Shown here: in pieces, positions 22,322 through 32,831 of the stretch
How positions within the stretch are numbered: position 1 is the first letter of the stretch
Layout: each line of letters begins with the position of its first letter
Assembly: GCA_022836615.1 (NCBI GenBank)
Contig: MU405218.1
Span: forward strand, 186,001-250,000
Length of the DNA stretch: 64,000 bases
Direction of reading: 5' to 3'
DNA from: Annulohypoxylon bovei var. microspora
Taxonomy: Eukaryota > Ascomycota > Sordariomycetes > Xylariales > Hypoxylaceae
The notes under the pieces: generated by a model
Database searches by the model: none
What the model was told of the DNA's origin: nothing
The model's input: only the letters and a program-made list of their open reading frames with translations
Position numbers and translations under genes: made by a program

Positions 22322-23645
22322 ATGCTGTCGCGAAACTCTACTAGAGCCGCCCAGGTACATATGTCTCGCATTTGCCGAGCCCAATGGCTCGAGCTCCCTC
22401 AATCACATGCTGTTTTTTGCCGAAGGAAGATAAGTTCGCTAACTCAGGTCTTCTTATGTAGCGCCTGGCGCGAACTGCGGCTCGCCAACAATCGCATATC
22501 CAAAATGCTACCCGATCCTTTGCGACCATACAGTCAGACATCTTCAAGCCTACGAAGTATGGTGGCAAGTACACCGTTACCCTCATTCCCGGTGACGGTA
22601 TCGGTGCCGAGGTAGCGGAGAGCGTCAAGACTGTTTTCAAGGCCGACAGTGTGCCCATCGATTGGGAGCAGGTCGACGTCTCGGGTGTGGAGAGTGGCTC
22701 GCCTGGTAGCCTCGAGGACATGTTCCGGGAGTCTGTTGCGTCTCTGAAGAGGAACAAGCTCGCACTGAAGGGTATCCTACACACGCCAATCAGCAGATCG
22801 GGACACCAGAGCTTCAACGTCGCCATGCGACAAGAACTTGACATCTACGCCTCCATCTCCCTCATCAAGAACATCCCCGGCTACAACACCCGCCACAAGG
22901 ATGTCGATCTATGCATCATCCGAGAAAACACCGAAGGAGAGTACAGCGGCCTCGAGCACCAGAGTGTACCAGGTGTCGTCGAGTCCCTCAAGATCATCAC
23001 CCGCGCCAAGTCAGAGCGCATTGCCAAGTTCGCCTTCTCCTTTGCGTTGGCCAACAACCGCAAGAAGGTGACCTGTATCCACAAGGCCAACATCATGAAG
23101 CTGGCCGACGGTCTCTTCCGAAGCACCTTCCAGAAGACCGCCGCCGAGTACCCCACCCTCGAGACAAACGACATGATCGTTGACAACGCCAGCATGCAGT
23201 GCGTCTCGAGACCCCAGCAATTTGACGTCATGGTTATGCCCAATTTGTACGGTGGTATCCTGTCCAACATCGGCGCTGCTCTCGTCGGTGGTCCCGGTAT
23301 CGTTCCCGGCTGCAACATGGGTCGCGATGTTGCCGTCTTCGAGCCCGGTTGCCGACACGTCGGTCTTGACATTAAGGGCAAGGACCAGGCCAACCCCACC
23401 GCTCTTCTCCTTTCCGGATCTATGCTGCTCCGCCATCTCGGCCTAGACGAGCACGCCAACCGCATCTCTAAGGCAGTCTATGGCGTGATCTCCGAAGGGT
23501 AAGATTTTCTCCTAATTTCTAATTTCGTGTTCATATTCCTCGATACTAACAGCCCCATAGCAAGTACCGCACCCGTGACATGGGCGGCGACTCCACCACG
23601 CACGAATTCACCCGAGCCATCCTCGACAAGATGGAGACCTTGTAA
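22322..23645 (+). CDS. IDH1: NAD-dependent isocitrate dehydrogenase subunit 1, mitochondrial
   Basis: Regulatory-type subunit of the NAD-IDH octamer, which converts isocitrate to 2-oxoglutarate in the TCA cycle of the mitochondrial matrix. Three exons: 22322-22354, 22462-23498, 23561-23645; 384 aa, the usual length. The first exon is 11 codons and starts the presequence (MLSRNSTRAAQ). The mature part starts near YGGKYTVTLIPGDGIGAEV. IRENTEGEYSGLEH, NIMKLADGLFR, VMPNLYGGILSNIGAALVGG and GRDVAVFEPG are family blocks; NASMQCVSRPQQFD matches the IDH1 rather than the IDH2 type. Recognition is based on remembered family patterns. The gene looks intact and strongly biased toward preferred codons, as expected for a highly expressed enzyme. 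Confidence 0.96.
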
Positions 23646-24241
23646 ACAAATCATCTTTCCCTCAACCTTTTTAAACCCGACCCTAAGACCACACGGCCCG
23701 CTTCCTACGTGTTACTCTGATAGATACCTAGAGGGAGGAAAGATAGCATGACCAACGGAGTCACGGAAGGCAGAGTTGGAGGGGAATTCCTAGACGTGTG
23801 TACTGTACGTAGAATAGGATATGTTTTCGTCGCATAAAGTTCATTGATTTTAAGCACACTTCGTCCCGTCAGTTGAGCATTGATGGGATCGCTATACCTA
23901 GACACTTTTGACTAAGCCACAGCAATTGTGGCTGCGACAGGAGATGTGGCTGAACTAGAGCCTCTGGAACCGCTGAACATTAGGAGTATCACGTGAATCA
24001 CAGAACGTCTCATAAGTCTTGTTATCGAGATGGAATTGAATTTTCGTTCAAGGAAATACATAACCTTGTCGAACCCTATAGGTTTCAAGGCCAATCATGA
24101 ATCTGACAAATTTCTGGCGTTTCCAACCCCTTCTGATGTACCATCCAAAATTCAATATCAATCAGTACAGGCCTTCATGCCAATCTGGGATTCGGTGGAA
24201 GGCTTAAGCGGAGACAAACTGCCGAGCTTTGAATAGAGCCT
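23646..24241. other. Intergenic between convergent genes
   Basis: 3' region of IDH1 and downstream DNA of the next gene. No feature supported; a short open frame at 24030-24236 has no other support. Confidence 0.4.
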
Positions 24242-25507
24242 CTAGTCGACCTCAGACTCTAAATCATTGTAGAGGTAATAAAAGGTGCGCAAAACGCGCT
24301 CGCTGACCCAAAATACCAGGTCGTTCTCGCGGATGCGGCTGGGACGAACCTCGGCACGCGTCAACGGACACCACGTCTCCTCATCCCCGACCGAGCTAAC
24401 GTCGCGGAAGAAAACATTGCCATACTCCTTGTACATGTAGTTCGTCCCCACGTCGACAACTCGGAGTTCTAGCTCCGTTCGCTCGCCGTCGAACATGTGG
24501 CCGACGTCGTGCGGAACTTCCTCCCAGCGGTCTTGGCGGCGACATCGCAGCGGCAGATGGTTGGAGCCGGCTAGCTGGTGCGCGAGCCGGTCCTTGTGCG
24601 TTGCTAAGTAGGCGAAGGCTCGGCGAATGATGGCGAGGTTGTGGCGTGTGGCCGGCACGATGTGGAGCTTCTCCTCGGCTCCTCCGGGTTGAGGTGTCCA
24701 CTGCTCCGAGTACTATCGGTAGAGTGTGTCATCCCACTGCCCGGCGAGTAATTGAGGGTTGATGTAGTTTGCGGGCCCGATGTGTTCTAGGGTGAAACGG
24801 AGTGACCCTTTGGACCATGAATATGAAATCTTATCATGTAAAGTCAGTTGAGGTTCCGGGGAGGCATGCTCTCCCTTGGGTGGGGTGTACTTGATTAGAG
24901 CTGTAGATTGTTCAAGGTGGTCAGGCGCGTTAGGGTTGGCGGCCTCGTCATTGTGGTGGGGTGTAGACGTGTCGCTATGGCGAGCTTCAGATGCATCACG
25001 GTCCTGGGGGCTCATAGGAGTGAGGTTTTCCGATTTCACAGGCGCGTTGTGTTCGGAATTGGCTGGCAAGTTGAGGTCATCATCTATGATGTACTCATCT
25101 GCTTCCACAGGGACTTCGTCCACATTGTTCGGTGGAGCTTCGATTGCCGGGTGCGGTGCCGGAAGTTCCAAGATTGCTCGTATCGCGTTCCTGCCCTGTA
25201 AGAGATGGACAGCTAGGTGTTCGGAGTCGACAAGGTAACGCTGTAGCGTTAACTGTCGTTTTTCTAACCAGGTATCGTCTCCCGTGCTTTCGTGCGCGCG
25301 TAGAAGGGCGTCACAGTAGATACGAATATCATCGGTAGTTTGAGTGGCGGCGGTCTCCAAGTAGAAGAAACGATTGGGATCTGGTGCAAGCGGTTCTGCG
25401 GCCTATTAAATAGATATTAATATCATCGTAGCTTATAAAATTGACGTTAATAATTTTCTTACCTTGCCTGCACCTTGCGGAAGCTGCTGTTCATCCGGCG
25501 CATCCAT
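24242..25507 (-). pseudogene. Unknown two-exon gene interrupted by one in-frame TAG
   Basis: Exon 1 (25507-25463) encodes MDAPDEQQLPQGAGK; a 60-bp intron (GTAAGA ... AATAG) leads to exon 2 (25402-24242). The frame is continuous for 386 codons of exon 2 except for a single TAG at 24715-24713. Before it lies an acidic, Pro/Ser-rich region and a folded-looking segment (YSWSKGSLRFTLEHIG); after it a compact domain rich in conserved-type residues (ELRVVDVGTNYMYKEYGNVF; RENDLVFWVSERVLRTFYYL). No splice pair removes the stop while keeping phase, and the bases after it are not a known readthrough context. It is therefore a recent nonsense allele, a sequencing error, or a truncated protein of about 231 aa. 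The family is not recognised. Confidence 0.6.
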
Positions 25508-27151
25508 GTTATCGATGCTTTCACTGCGTGATGGTCTGGTTGTATGGATGTAGTGAAGTTCGAAACAATGAAAAGTGAAAATGTTAGCTACTCGGGTGGT
25601 CCGGGAAAATACGTTAAATATCTCCAGAGTAGTAGGCGGATTTTTAATGAGTTGATTGTGTGTTATAAATTAACCGCCGTTGCCCTAGATACCGCGAATC
25701 AGTCCACGATAGTTTTCAGGGAAGTTACGTTTCTAACTAGTTAGGTACTCACTGCCCATATTTTTTACTCTAACCTACCGGTACATATGGACGATATTAT
25801 CTGTGTTAGGTTAGATATTTTCTCTGCGTTTCTTTTTAGTAACATTCAATTTTGAAACATCGCATCTTGTAATTATTTTAATATTATATTTATATTTAGA
25901 TGAAGTATATTTAGGCGGAAGACGCAGGTCATACTTTAGGGGGCATATTACAATATTATTAAGAAAGCTTGTCGAGCCTTTTTTTGATCAATAGTATATA
26001 TTCTTACCTATACTTTTCTAGTGATCGAATGTAGGTAATATACTAATATCAGCGGCTTAATTCTCTTCATTTAATTAGTCGTTAGGTAATTTGTCTTTCA
26101 GTTGTTAAGACATTAAAAAAACGATCATGTTGTTGCTCCCTTCATTGTTTGGGGGCCTTGTTTTCGCTCGCTGTTTAGTAACATGATGATCAAAGCAGAT
26201 AGAAACATTCACTAAAAGCGCCCATTAGGTTAGAACGTACCTAGGCATATATGAAACTTAAGTGGCGAAAAGCGTGAGATAAGACCTCATGGAAAAGTCA
26301 TGACTCCGATAACTTAATTCAGAACAATATTGCCATTCCATTTACCCGCCCCCCTTTTTAAGAAGAGTTTGTTGATAGAGTATTGCTAAAAAGGCTGGCC
26401 ACGAAATCAAAGAAATCAAGCTTGATATAGAGTAGCCAGCGATACATGTGCTTAATCGACTATATATAATAATATAGTAACAACATAATTCAGAAACCCG
26501 AAACCTCAATTCTTAGTTCGTATAGGTATCTAATCCCACATCCCGAAAGTGTTCCATAGCACAGCTAGACTTTATTTCATAACATGTAGGTATGTACAAT
26601 CTCAAATCTTGGGGTAAGCCTTAAGGGTACTCTCAATCTGATTAATATTATCACTAGAAAGATTCTGGAACATAACGGAGTCCGAACCCTCGGGGATCGG
26701 GTCACCTTCCGCGTATTCTCCGGTGATAACAGTGACGAGTGTCATGCAGGCGGGTGGGATCCATTTAACAAGTATGTCTAGGAGTTTCAATCCTATATTA
26801 GTATATTACTTGGAGCGATCAGCCAGAGCCGGGAAACGGACGGGTAGACGGAGCTACCGAAACGTATTTCTGTTACGGTACCTAATTAACAGCCGTAAGT
26901 ACTTGGGTATGTGGGTACCTTAATTAATTAACCTTCGCATACTAGGTACGGTAGGCAACTGCTTAGGCGACATCACGTCTGCAAACAACACTGTAACAAG
27001 GCAGGTATCACACAAACACAGTAGCAGCAGCTAAAAGTTTTCTTACTTGTAATTGACCGCCGTCTAGTGGAAATTCAACCTTGTATTCTGCATACCTCCT
27101 GCATACTTCCTACGGATCCGCACTTGCACATCACGTAACTGCCGGCAGAAA
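25508..27151. other. Intergenic, AT-rich, no gene seen
   Basis: 1.6 kb of AT-rich DNA with TACCTA/TAGGTA words. Short open frames (25544-25744, 26602-26790) lack any supporting signal. Confidence 0.45.
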
Positions 27152-27643
27152 ATGGCCCCCTTTCGCCTCCCGACTGCGCAAGCAACTATTATAAGCGGCT
27201 ACGTGACGGAGAAACAGAAGGAACTGACAGTCAATTGTCACGACCACGAATTTAAGAAGGTAACTATAATAGATAACGCTAGCGGAAAATCCATCTTCTA
27301 CGTCAGGGGCAAGCCGCTCGGTACGTCGTGGAGCTGGCGACGTACGCTATTCAACAAGAAGGACGATCCGATCTTCGACTTCCGACATGAGAATCTAGAT
27401 CTCAAGAATAAGTGGATGGTGGAAATCCCAAATGAAAACATGAAGATACTATGCTCGCTCGTCCATAATAAGCAGCTCACTTCCGAATACTCCGCCATTG
27501 ATGCTACCGTACTCACTGTTATGGGCACCGAGGTCGGTTCTTTTGCTGGAGCGTGCCGTTGTGGAGGTGGCCGCGGGTGTATAAGGGGTTGGTGGCGGAG
27601 AGGTTGGTGGGGATGTTTTTGGGTACTTCGTGATAGGGTTTAA
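27152..27643 (+). CDS. Truncated LURP-one-related (LOR/Tubby-like) protein
   Basis: 163 codons. Residues about 8-130 match the start of the LOR fold, a Tubby-C-like beta-barrel: KELTVNCHDHEFKKVTIIDNASGKSIFYVRGK, then SWRRTLFNKKDDPIFDFRHE and KWMVEIPNENMKILCSLV. From about residue 132 the sequence turns into a Gly/Trp/Arg/Cys-rich string unlike any LOR protein, and the C-terminal strands and hydrophobic central helix of the fold are missing; family members are usually about 200-230 aa. In an overlapping frame the same DNA encodes LLLERAVVEVAAGV, reminiscent of the family's C-terminal region, which would suggest a frameshift. Probably a decayed or truncated gene. Molecular role of fungal LOR proteins is unknown. 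Confidence 0.55.
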   Translation: MAPFRLPTAQATIISGYVTEKQKELTVNCHDHEFKKVTIIDNASGKSIFYVRGKPLGTSWSWRRTLFNKKDDPIFDFRHENLDLKNKWMVEIPNENMKILCSLVHNKQLTSEYSAIDATVLTVMGTEVGSFAGACRCGGGRGCIRGWWRRGWWGCFWVLRDRV

Positions 27644-29097
27644 TCACTTAACTCATGTTTTTTTCGCGTGCGCACGTGCTGGTTTTGTGCCATAGGTGTT
27701 TTAAGTGATGTTTCTGTATGCGACGGGGAAATGGTGAAGCCGAAGGGTGTCACGTGACTGGCGATGACCCCTTTCATTTCGCTTTCCGTTTCTCCTTTTT
27801 TCAATCTAGAATTTCTTTAAATAACTTATTCCGAGATAAACTAGTTTTCACTCCCCGGGGAAAAAAGAGTTTTGATGGTTTTGGACCAAAAAAAAGAATA
27901 CTTGGACCTCGATTCGAACCCGCGCTTATCGGGGATGAAAAGTGCAAAACTTTAATTCGAACACACCACTTTGCAACTGCGCCATTGAAACTGCAACTTT
28001 GAAGTCCCCGTTAGGGGTACTGATCCTAATGTTACTAATGCTTATATGCTTGCTTTTGGTGTCCAGGCAGCTGCCCTGGCGTCGCTTGGTTGCCGAGAGA
28101 GACTGGTTGGCATGGCATGGCATTTGGGGTGGGGGCTGAGTTGCTCCAGGAACTGAGCTGTAAGAGATGGAAAGGGGGGGAGGTGGGAGGTGAAATGGAT
28201 TGAGTCTAAAGAGTATCCCTCGTTGATCGGGCTGAGTTGCTAGCAATAGAAAGTAGAATTCAGGGGTATTCAAATTTGTGTTATTTTCCTGACTGGCTGT
28301 TATTTATAGACCCTTTTGAACATGCGAATCTATGCTCTCAGGTAATAAGAGTGCTTAGGAGCTCTTCTTAAGTTGACATGTATTTAAGGGGCCACTTCAG
28401 ACTTCCCTCCTTTTCTAGCCACAGTTACCCATCAGGAGATTCCTTTCTGACATTAGCTACTAAGATTTCCAACTAACCGAGTACACATACATATGTAACT
28501 GTATGAAAAGTATCAATTACGCCTAAACCGAATACAGGGGTGGCTGATAACAACATTGATTTGGATGATAGATCTCGTAAGCCGCCGATGGTTCTGGATG
28601 CTGACGCTAATGAGTATTAAGCCCTCCTTAAGTGAAAAGATAATTACCATGGTCAGATATGTGTCAGCAAAGTTATCATTGGTTGTTAAGGTTGGCTAGT
28701 GGGTGAGCAGGGGGTATTGGGGGCCGAACCCCCCCCCTAGAAGTAATAATTAGCAGAATTTAAAGAGCCTGCCTTTAAACATACGCACAGCCACTATCAA
28801 TCGTCACTGCTTACGATAACCAAGGCAGTTTTTCACGATGTTTGTTAGAGGTACATGCTGAATATGTTGGTGAGATATTTAATAGTTAATCGGTTAATTC
28901 AAACTAACGAGAACCCTCCCTCTACCATGACTACCCACCTATAAACGCTAGGTAATCGCTCATTGTGCTTCAACATACGGGGTTTGGCCTTACCCACCAC
29001 ATATACAAAACAGAATTGGTCACGGTTGTAGGTCACTCAAGAAATCAGGGGTTCTAATCCCTCGCAAATAAGTTGAATTTCTTCACGATTCCATAAA
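27644..29097. other. Intergenic with a tRNA-like element
   Basis: Non-coding. Contains the tRNA-like segment at 27898-27997 and, near 28700-28740, a G-run/C-run hairpin (GGGGGCCGAACCCCC). No gene supported. Confidence 0.4.
27898..27997 (-). ncRNA. Decayed tRNA-like / pol III element
   Basis: On the minus strand an A-box-like TGGCGCAGTTG is followed about 52 nt later by a B-box-like GGTTCGAATCG, then a run of eight T just downstream that could end pol III transcription. GCGC and GTGT could pair as a D-stem and five of seven acceptor pairs (with wobbles) can form. The T-stem is largely unpaired and no standard anticodon arm fits. Hence a pseudo-tRNA or tRNA-derived short repeat rather than a working tRNA. 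Confidence 0.3.
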
Positions 29098-31326
29098 ATG
29101 GAAAAGTTCAAGTACGACCAGTTATATCTCGATAGGCTTGCTTTCCGGCTAGTCCGGCTCCAGAAGGGAAGCTGGGGTGAAATTGAGTGTGAAATTATTC
29201 ATACGACGTTGGATGACAACGTCATCCCTTACGAGGCTGTGTCCTACAGATGGGGGTCACCGATGAAGACAGCTTCGATAATTTTACAAGGGGGGAGGTT
29301 AAACGTAACTTCAAACCTCTATCTTATCCTTCGCGACCTGCGGGATTCAGAGACGGATCGGTATCTATGGATCGATGCCATTTGTATCAACCAAGAGGAT
29401 GTAGATGAGCGAGGACACCAAGTCGGCAGAATGAAAGACATATACAGCAGAGCCGAACGTGTCATTTTCTTCATTGGTCGGCCAACCAAATTTACGGATA
29501 TTCTTATGGCTGCCTTATCGGAACTACAAAGTGTGACATCAGGTAACAATTGGGGCTATGGAGATGACCGTTGGGATGAAGCCTGGGCCGATATTCAAGG
29601 AAGATTGGAGAATCGGCATCGCTATGCTCGAAGATTATTTCACCGAGCGTTAGTCTACCTTATGGAACAATCGTGGTTTCGCAGAGTGTGGATTCTACAA
29701 GAAGTCGGCAACGCTAGATCAGCAATCGTACACTGTGGTAAAGCATTCGTTTCAGCGCGGGTATTTGCGGTCACTCCCCGACTACTTGAGATCAAGCCCA
29801 GCTCACATTGTCAAGCTGTCTTTGACCTGATGCCAGGACCCTCGAGGAAGCCATCCAGACTTGATCGAGATTTATACTCACTACTTCGAAAGTTTTCAGG
29901 GGCAGAAGCACAGGAAGAACGGGATAAGGTCTACGCTTTGCTCGGAATGTGCAGAAATCGCAAAGGAAAAGATGATCTTATCCCAAATTACTTAAATCCT
30001 ATTGGAGATGTCATTTGTGATACCATTTCTTACATATGGCACTTCGATATACGTAAATTACCTAAAGAGCCGTATACTACAATGAATCAGTTCCTCTCAG
30101 ATTTGGAAAATCTTGACACTCTGGCACTCATCTGGTTTATAACATCGGGAGACATAACCGGCATACGCACTCATATTGAGCGTAGGGGAAATGATATTAA
30201 TATTACAGAGGACGTCGTTACAGCTATACTAAATAATGAAGTGTTTCAAGAACAAATAATTGAAGCATTGCTGCAGCAACGAAATAATCGAGTTGCGATC
30301 GCAATTGGACCAGGAAACCTTCTGAACTGGATAAGACTGGAAGGATTTGATAATATGTGTGGCCGCTTCTTCCTGGATAAGAATACAGATATCGAGATGA
30401 AGGGGGATAATGGTCGGACGCCATTATCAATCGCAACAAAATATCGACATGCCAATGCCATTCAGCTCTTACTAGGCCATGGTGCGAATATCGAGGCTAG
30501 TGATGATAATGCAAGCACCCCACTACTATTAGCCTCGGTAGAAGGAGACCTAGAGATCATGCAGCTACTTATAAGCTATGGTGCATATATCAATGCTAAA
30601 GACTACGCTGGGAACACACCATTGTTATTGGCATCTATACGAGGGGACATGGAGATTATTCGTTTGCTCATGAGCTGTGGGGCACAAGTCGAGATAAACG
30701 ATGACAACGCGAGCACACAACAGTTGTCAAAGTTGATACAAAGACACATGGAAACCTCTTGGATAAAATTAAGCCACGGTGCATACATCGAAACCAGAGA
30801 TGTCTATGGAAGGGCACCATTAATATCAGCCATAAAGCAAGGAAGAATAGAGACCATCCGTTCACTCCTAAGGCATGGCGTAGATATCCATACGATGATT
30901 ATGACCAACGATATCTATGGAAAGACACCGCTGATATTTGCGGTGGAGTTCGGACACTATGAAAGTGTCAGATTGCTTATTAACTATGGCTCAAACATCG
31001 AGGCAAGAGATTCGTCCGGCTTGACGCCTCTGGGATTGGCTTTGTCTTACGGATACATTGCGAAAACTCAAATTCTTCTACTTAATGGCGCTGACATAGA
31101 AGCCAAAGATTACTATGGCCGCACACCACTTTTGTTGGCCGAAAAACGAGGCTCGCCCGCGATTACCGCATTGCTCTTGGAGAACTACAGCGATCTCGAA
31201 GCTGAAGAGAAACGGGACCAGGCGAAGAAGCAAATTGAGGATCTTGAAAAGCGATATTCAGAGGCTACTTGGCCTTGGAGTAATGGATATATCGGTAGGT
31301 CGATGGAATGGCACCCGCGGGAATGA
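29098..31326 (+). CDS. HET-domain protein with C-terminal ankyrin repeats
   Basis: 742 aa, no intron. Residues about 45-205 form a heterokaryon-incompatibility (HET) domain with its diagnostic blocks YEAVSYRWG (45-53), RYLWIDAICINQED (88-101) and a following IYSRAERVIFF. A linker of about 220 residues contains the usual post-HET LLRKFSGAEAQEERDKVYALLGM block. From about 434 to 700 there are roughly eight ankyrin repeats (TPLLLAS...G.EI..LL...GA.I.AKD), one of them degenerate at about 539-565; a short charged coiled segment ends the protein. HET proteins trigger cell death on non-self fusion, related to TIR domains in fold. There is no NACHT/NB-ARC domain between HET and the repeats. The partner locus is unknown. 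Confidence 0.93.
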   Translation: MEKFKYDQLYLDRLAFRLVRLQKGSWGEIECEIIHTTLDDNVIPYEAVSYRWGSPMKTASIILQGGRLNVTSNLYLILRDLRDSETDRYLWIDAICINQEDVDERGHQVGRMKDIYSRAERVIFFIGRPTKFTDILMAALSELQSVTSGNNWGYGDDRWDEAWADIQGRLENRHRYARRLFHRALVYLMEQSWFRRVWILQEVGNARSAIVHCGKAFVSARVFAVTPRLLEIKPSSHCQAVFDLMPGPSRKPSRLDRDLYSLLRKFSGAEAQEERDKVYALLGMCRNRKGKDDLIPNYLNPIGDVICDTISYIWHFDIRKLPKEPYTTMNQFLSDLENLDTLALIWFITSGDITGIRTHIERRGNDINITEDVVTAILNNEVFQEQIIEALLQQRNNRVAIAIGPGNLLNWIRLEGFDNMCGRFFLDKNTDIEMKGDNGRTPLSIATKYRHANAIQLLLGHGANIEASDDNASTPLLLASVEGDLEIMQLLISYGAYINAKDYAGNTPLLLASIRGDMEIIRLLMSCGAQVEINDDNASTQQLSKLIQRHMETSWIKLSHGAYIETRDVYGRAPLISAIKQGRIETIRSLLRHGVDIHTMIMTNDIYGKTPLIFAVEFGHYESVRLLINYGSNIEARDSSGLTPLGLALSYGYIAKTQILLLNGADIEAKDYYGRTPLLLAEKRGSPAITALLLENYSDLEAEEKRDQAKKQIEDLEKRYSEATWPWSNGYIGRSMEWHPRE

Positions 31327-32150
31327 GTAGAAGAAAATAAGTACAAGGCGGTGTGCTAGGCAGCATGAATAGGGGTAGTGATTTGGCTTAGGTGACGATA
31401 GAGATAGACATTTACGAGGGCAGTCCGCAAAATAAAATCTTGATTCATTAGATCCATCTAGATTCTACCTTGCCTCTCAAGGCTCAAGGTTCAAACATCA
31501 CCTGAAATTAGCTCTTGCGCAGCATGATATCTTCATCCGTATGCGGTCTCTAGCCCACCTGGATACTTAGGAACCACTGTTACTATATTTTTCAGCGATT
31601 AGTTAGTGGATATCGGAATGAGGCTTATAAATATCGCAAAATTATCCTTGAAGATAAATAGTGTCCACCCGGAAATTTCCAACTTTGGCATCCCACTATG
31701 CCACCTTCTTAGCTTTGAGTGGTTAGGGTAATCGGTCGTCGCATATGCGCCAACTAAAAACATCTCCTTCATGCCCCTCTCGACTCTAGGAAGCCCACTA
31801 AACTATTAAATTCTCCCGTATATTATCTAATATCTATGATCAACCGTTGGATCGAGCATGGGCGTACCAATGACGAGTCGTGTCTGGTACTTCGAGGCTA
31901 CACCGTTGTCCTGAAGATCAGTGGAAATATCATCGTTGTTTTTCATGTGCATGGGAGCCCCTAGAAATCGCTACTTCATGATTAAAGGCATAATCCATTC
32001 GACAAAAGTGGAATGAAATTAAGGATACGATTGCTATATAGAAACCTAACCTTAGTGTATCATTGGCCCCCTTGCCATGAGTCAACGAATTCGTAGATAA
32101 TTCATGGCTATGTTTAGACTTACCAAGTATATGATATTATGCAGCCTTAG
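31327..32150. other. Intergenic, no gene seen
   Basis: Non-coding spacer after the HET gene; nothing recognised. Confidence 0.4.
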
Positions 32151-32432
32151 CTAGTCATCTTGCACCCAATCATATACTGCAATATGTCCGGATTCAACCG
32201 TGTAACGGATTATACGGCGCCCGCGGTGACCTGAAGGACGGAATAGGGGTAAAAATGGGTCTTCGGCATTCGGGCCGTTGCCAAGGTGAAATGGAAATGT
32301 CCGAATACCGAGAACATATTCTTCGGCCCCGCTTCCGCGTTCGGTCCCGGCAGCCCAGGTAAATTTCCCGACGGGGGCATACAATGACTCAACGAGGTCA
32401 AATTTGGCCGTAAATCGTAACTGGCTACTCAT
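32151..32432 (-). CDS. Small unknown protein, 93 aa
   Basis: An intact frame from ATG (CCAAAATGAG context) encoding a compact sequence with alternating hydrophobic residues (LRFTAKFDLVESLY, EEYVLGIRTFPFHL) ending IAVYDWVQDD. The composition looks like a small beta-rich protein rather than random translation. It is divergent from the FAD monooxygenase with 399 bp between starts, so they could share a promoter. No family recognised; it might be a terminal exon of a larger gene. Confidence 0.4.
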   Translation of the reverse strand: MSSQLRFTAKFDLVESLYAPVGKFTWAAGTERGSGAEEYVLGIRTFPFHLGNGPNAEDPFLPLFRPSGHRGRRIIRYTVESGHIAVYDWVQDD

Positions 32433-32831
32433 TTTGGGGAGCGCTTGAATGGGTCACATTACATGACTCATGTGTGATAGCCCACATGGATTAGCCCATC
32501 ATTTCGTTCAGCTCGGAAAATCTTACGATGGGGCGTCGTCTTCAGATGCACTCCACTACCAGTTGCAACCACAGCTTTAGGTAATGCGCGGCCTTTCGAT
32601 CTATGTTAGTGTCCGAGTTTAGCTGCCTATTCCTCGACGTTAACACGTGTAGCCCCTGAGTGATGCTTAGAAATAGGACTTCGAGATGTAGCTGTCTCAG
32701 AATACAAATATAGCGGGATGCGCCCAGTATCTCAACCCATTCTATGTTCGATATTCATACTTCACACATCATCATCATAAAATATCAATATTATCAACAT
32801 CATAACCATATACCCAACTAAACCATCCACC
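32433..32831. promoter_or_regulatory. Shared upstream region of divergent genes
   Basis: 399 bp between the small ORF and the monooxygenase. The 3' end (32755-32831) is rich in ATCATC and ends in ATCCACC before the monooxygenase ATG, a strong initiation context. No TATA box or operator can be assigned with confidence. Confidence 0.35.

Noticed and set aside
29030..29080. tRNA T-arm-like GGGGTTCTAATCCC upstream of the HET gene
   Set aside because: A T-arm alone can be drawn, but no A box, acceptor or anticodon arm fits.
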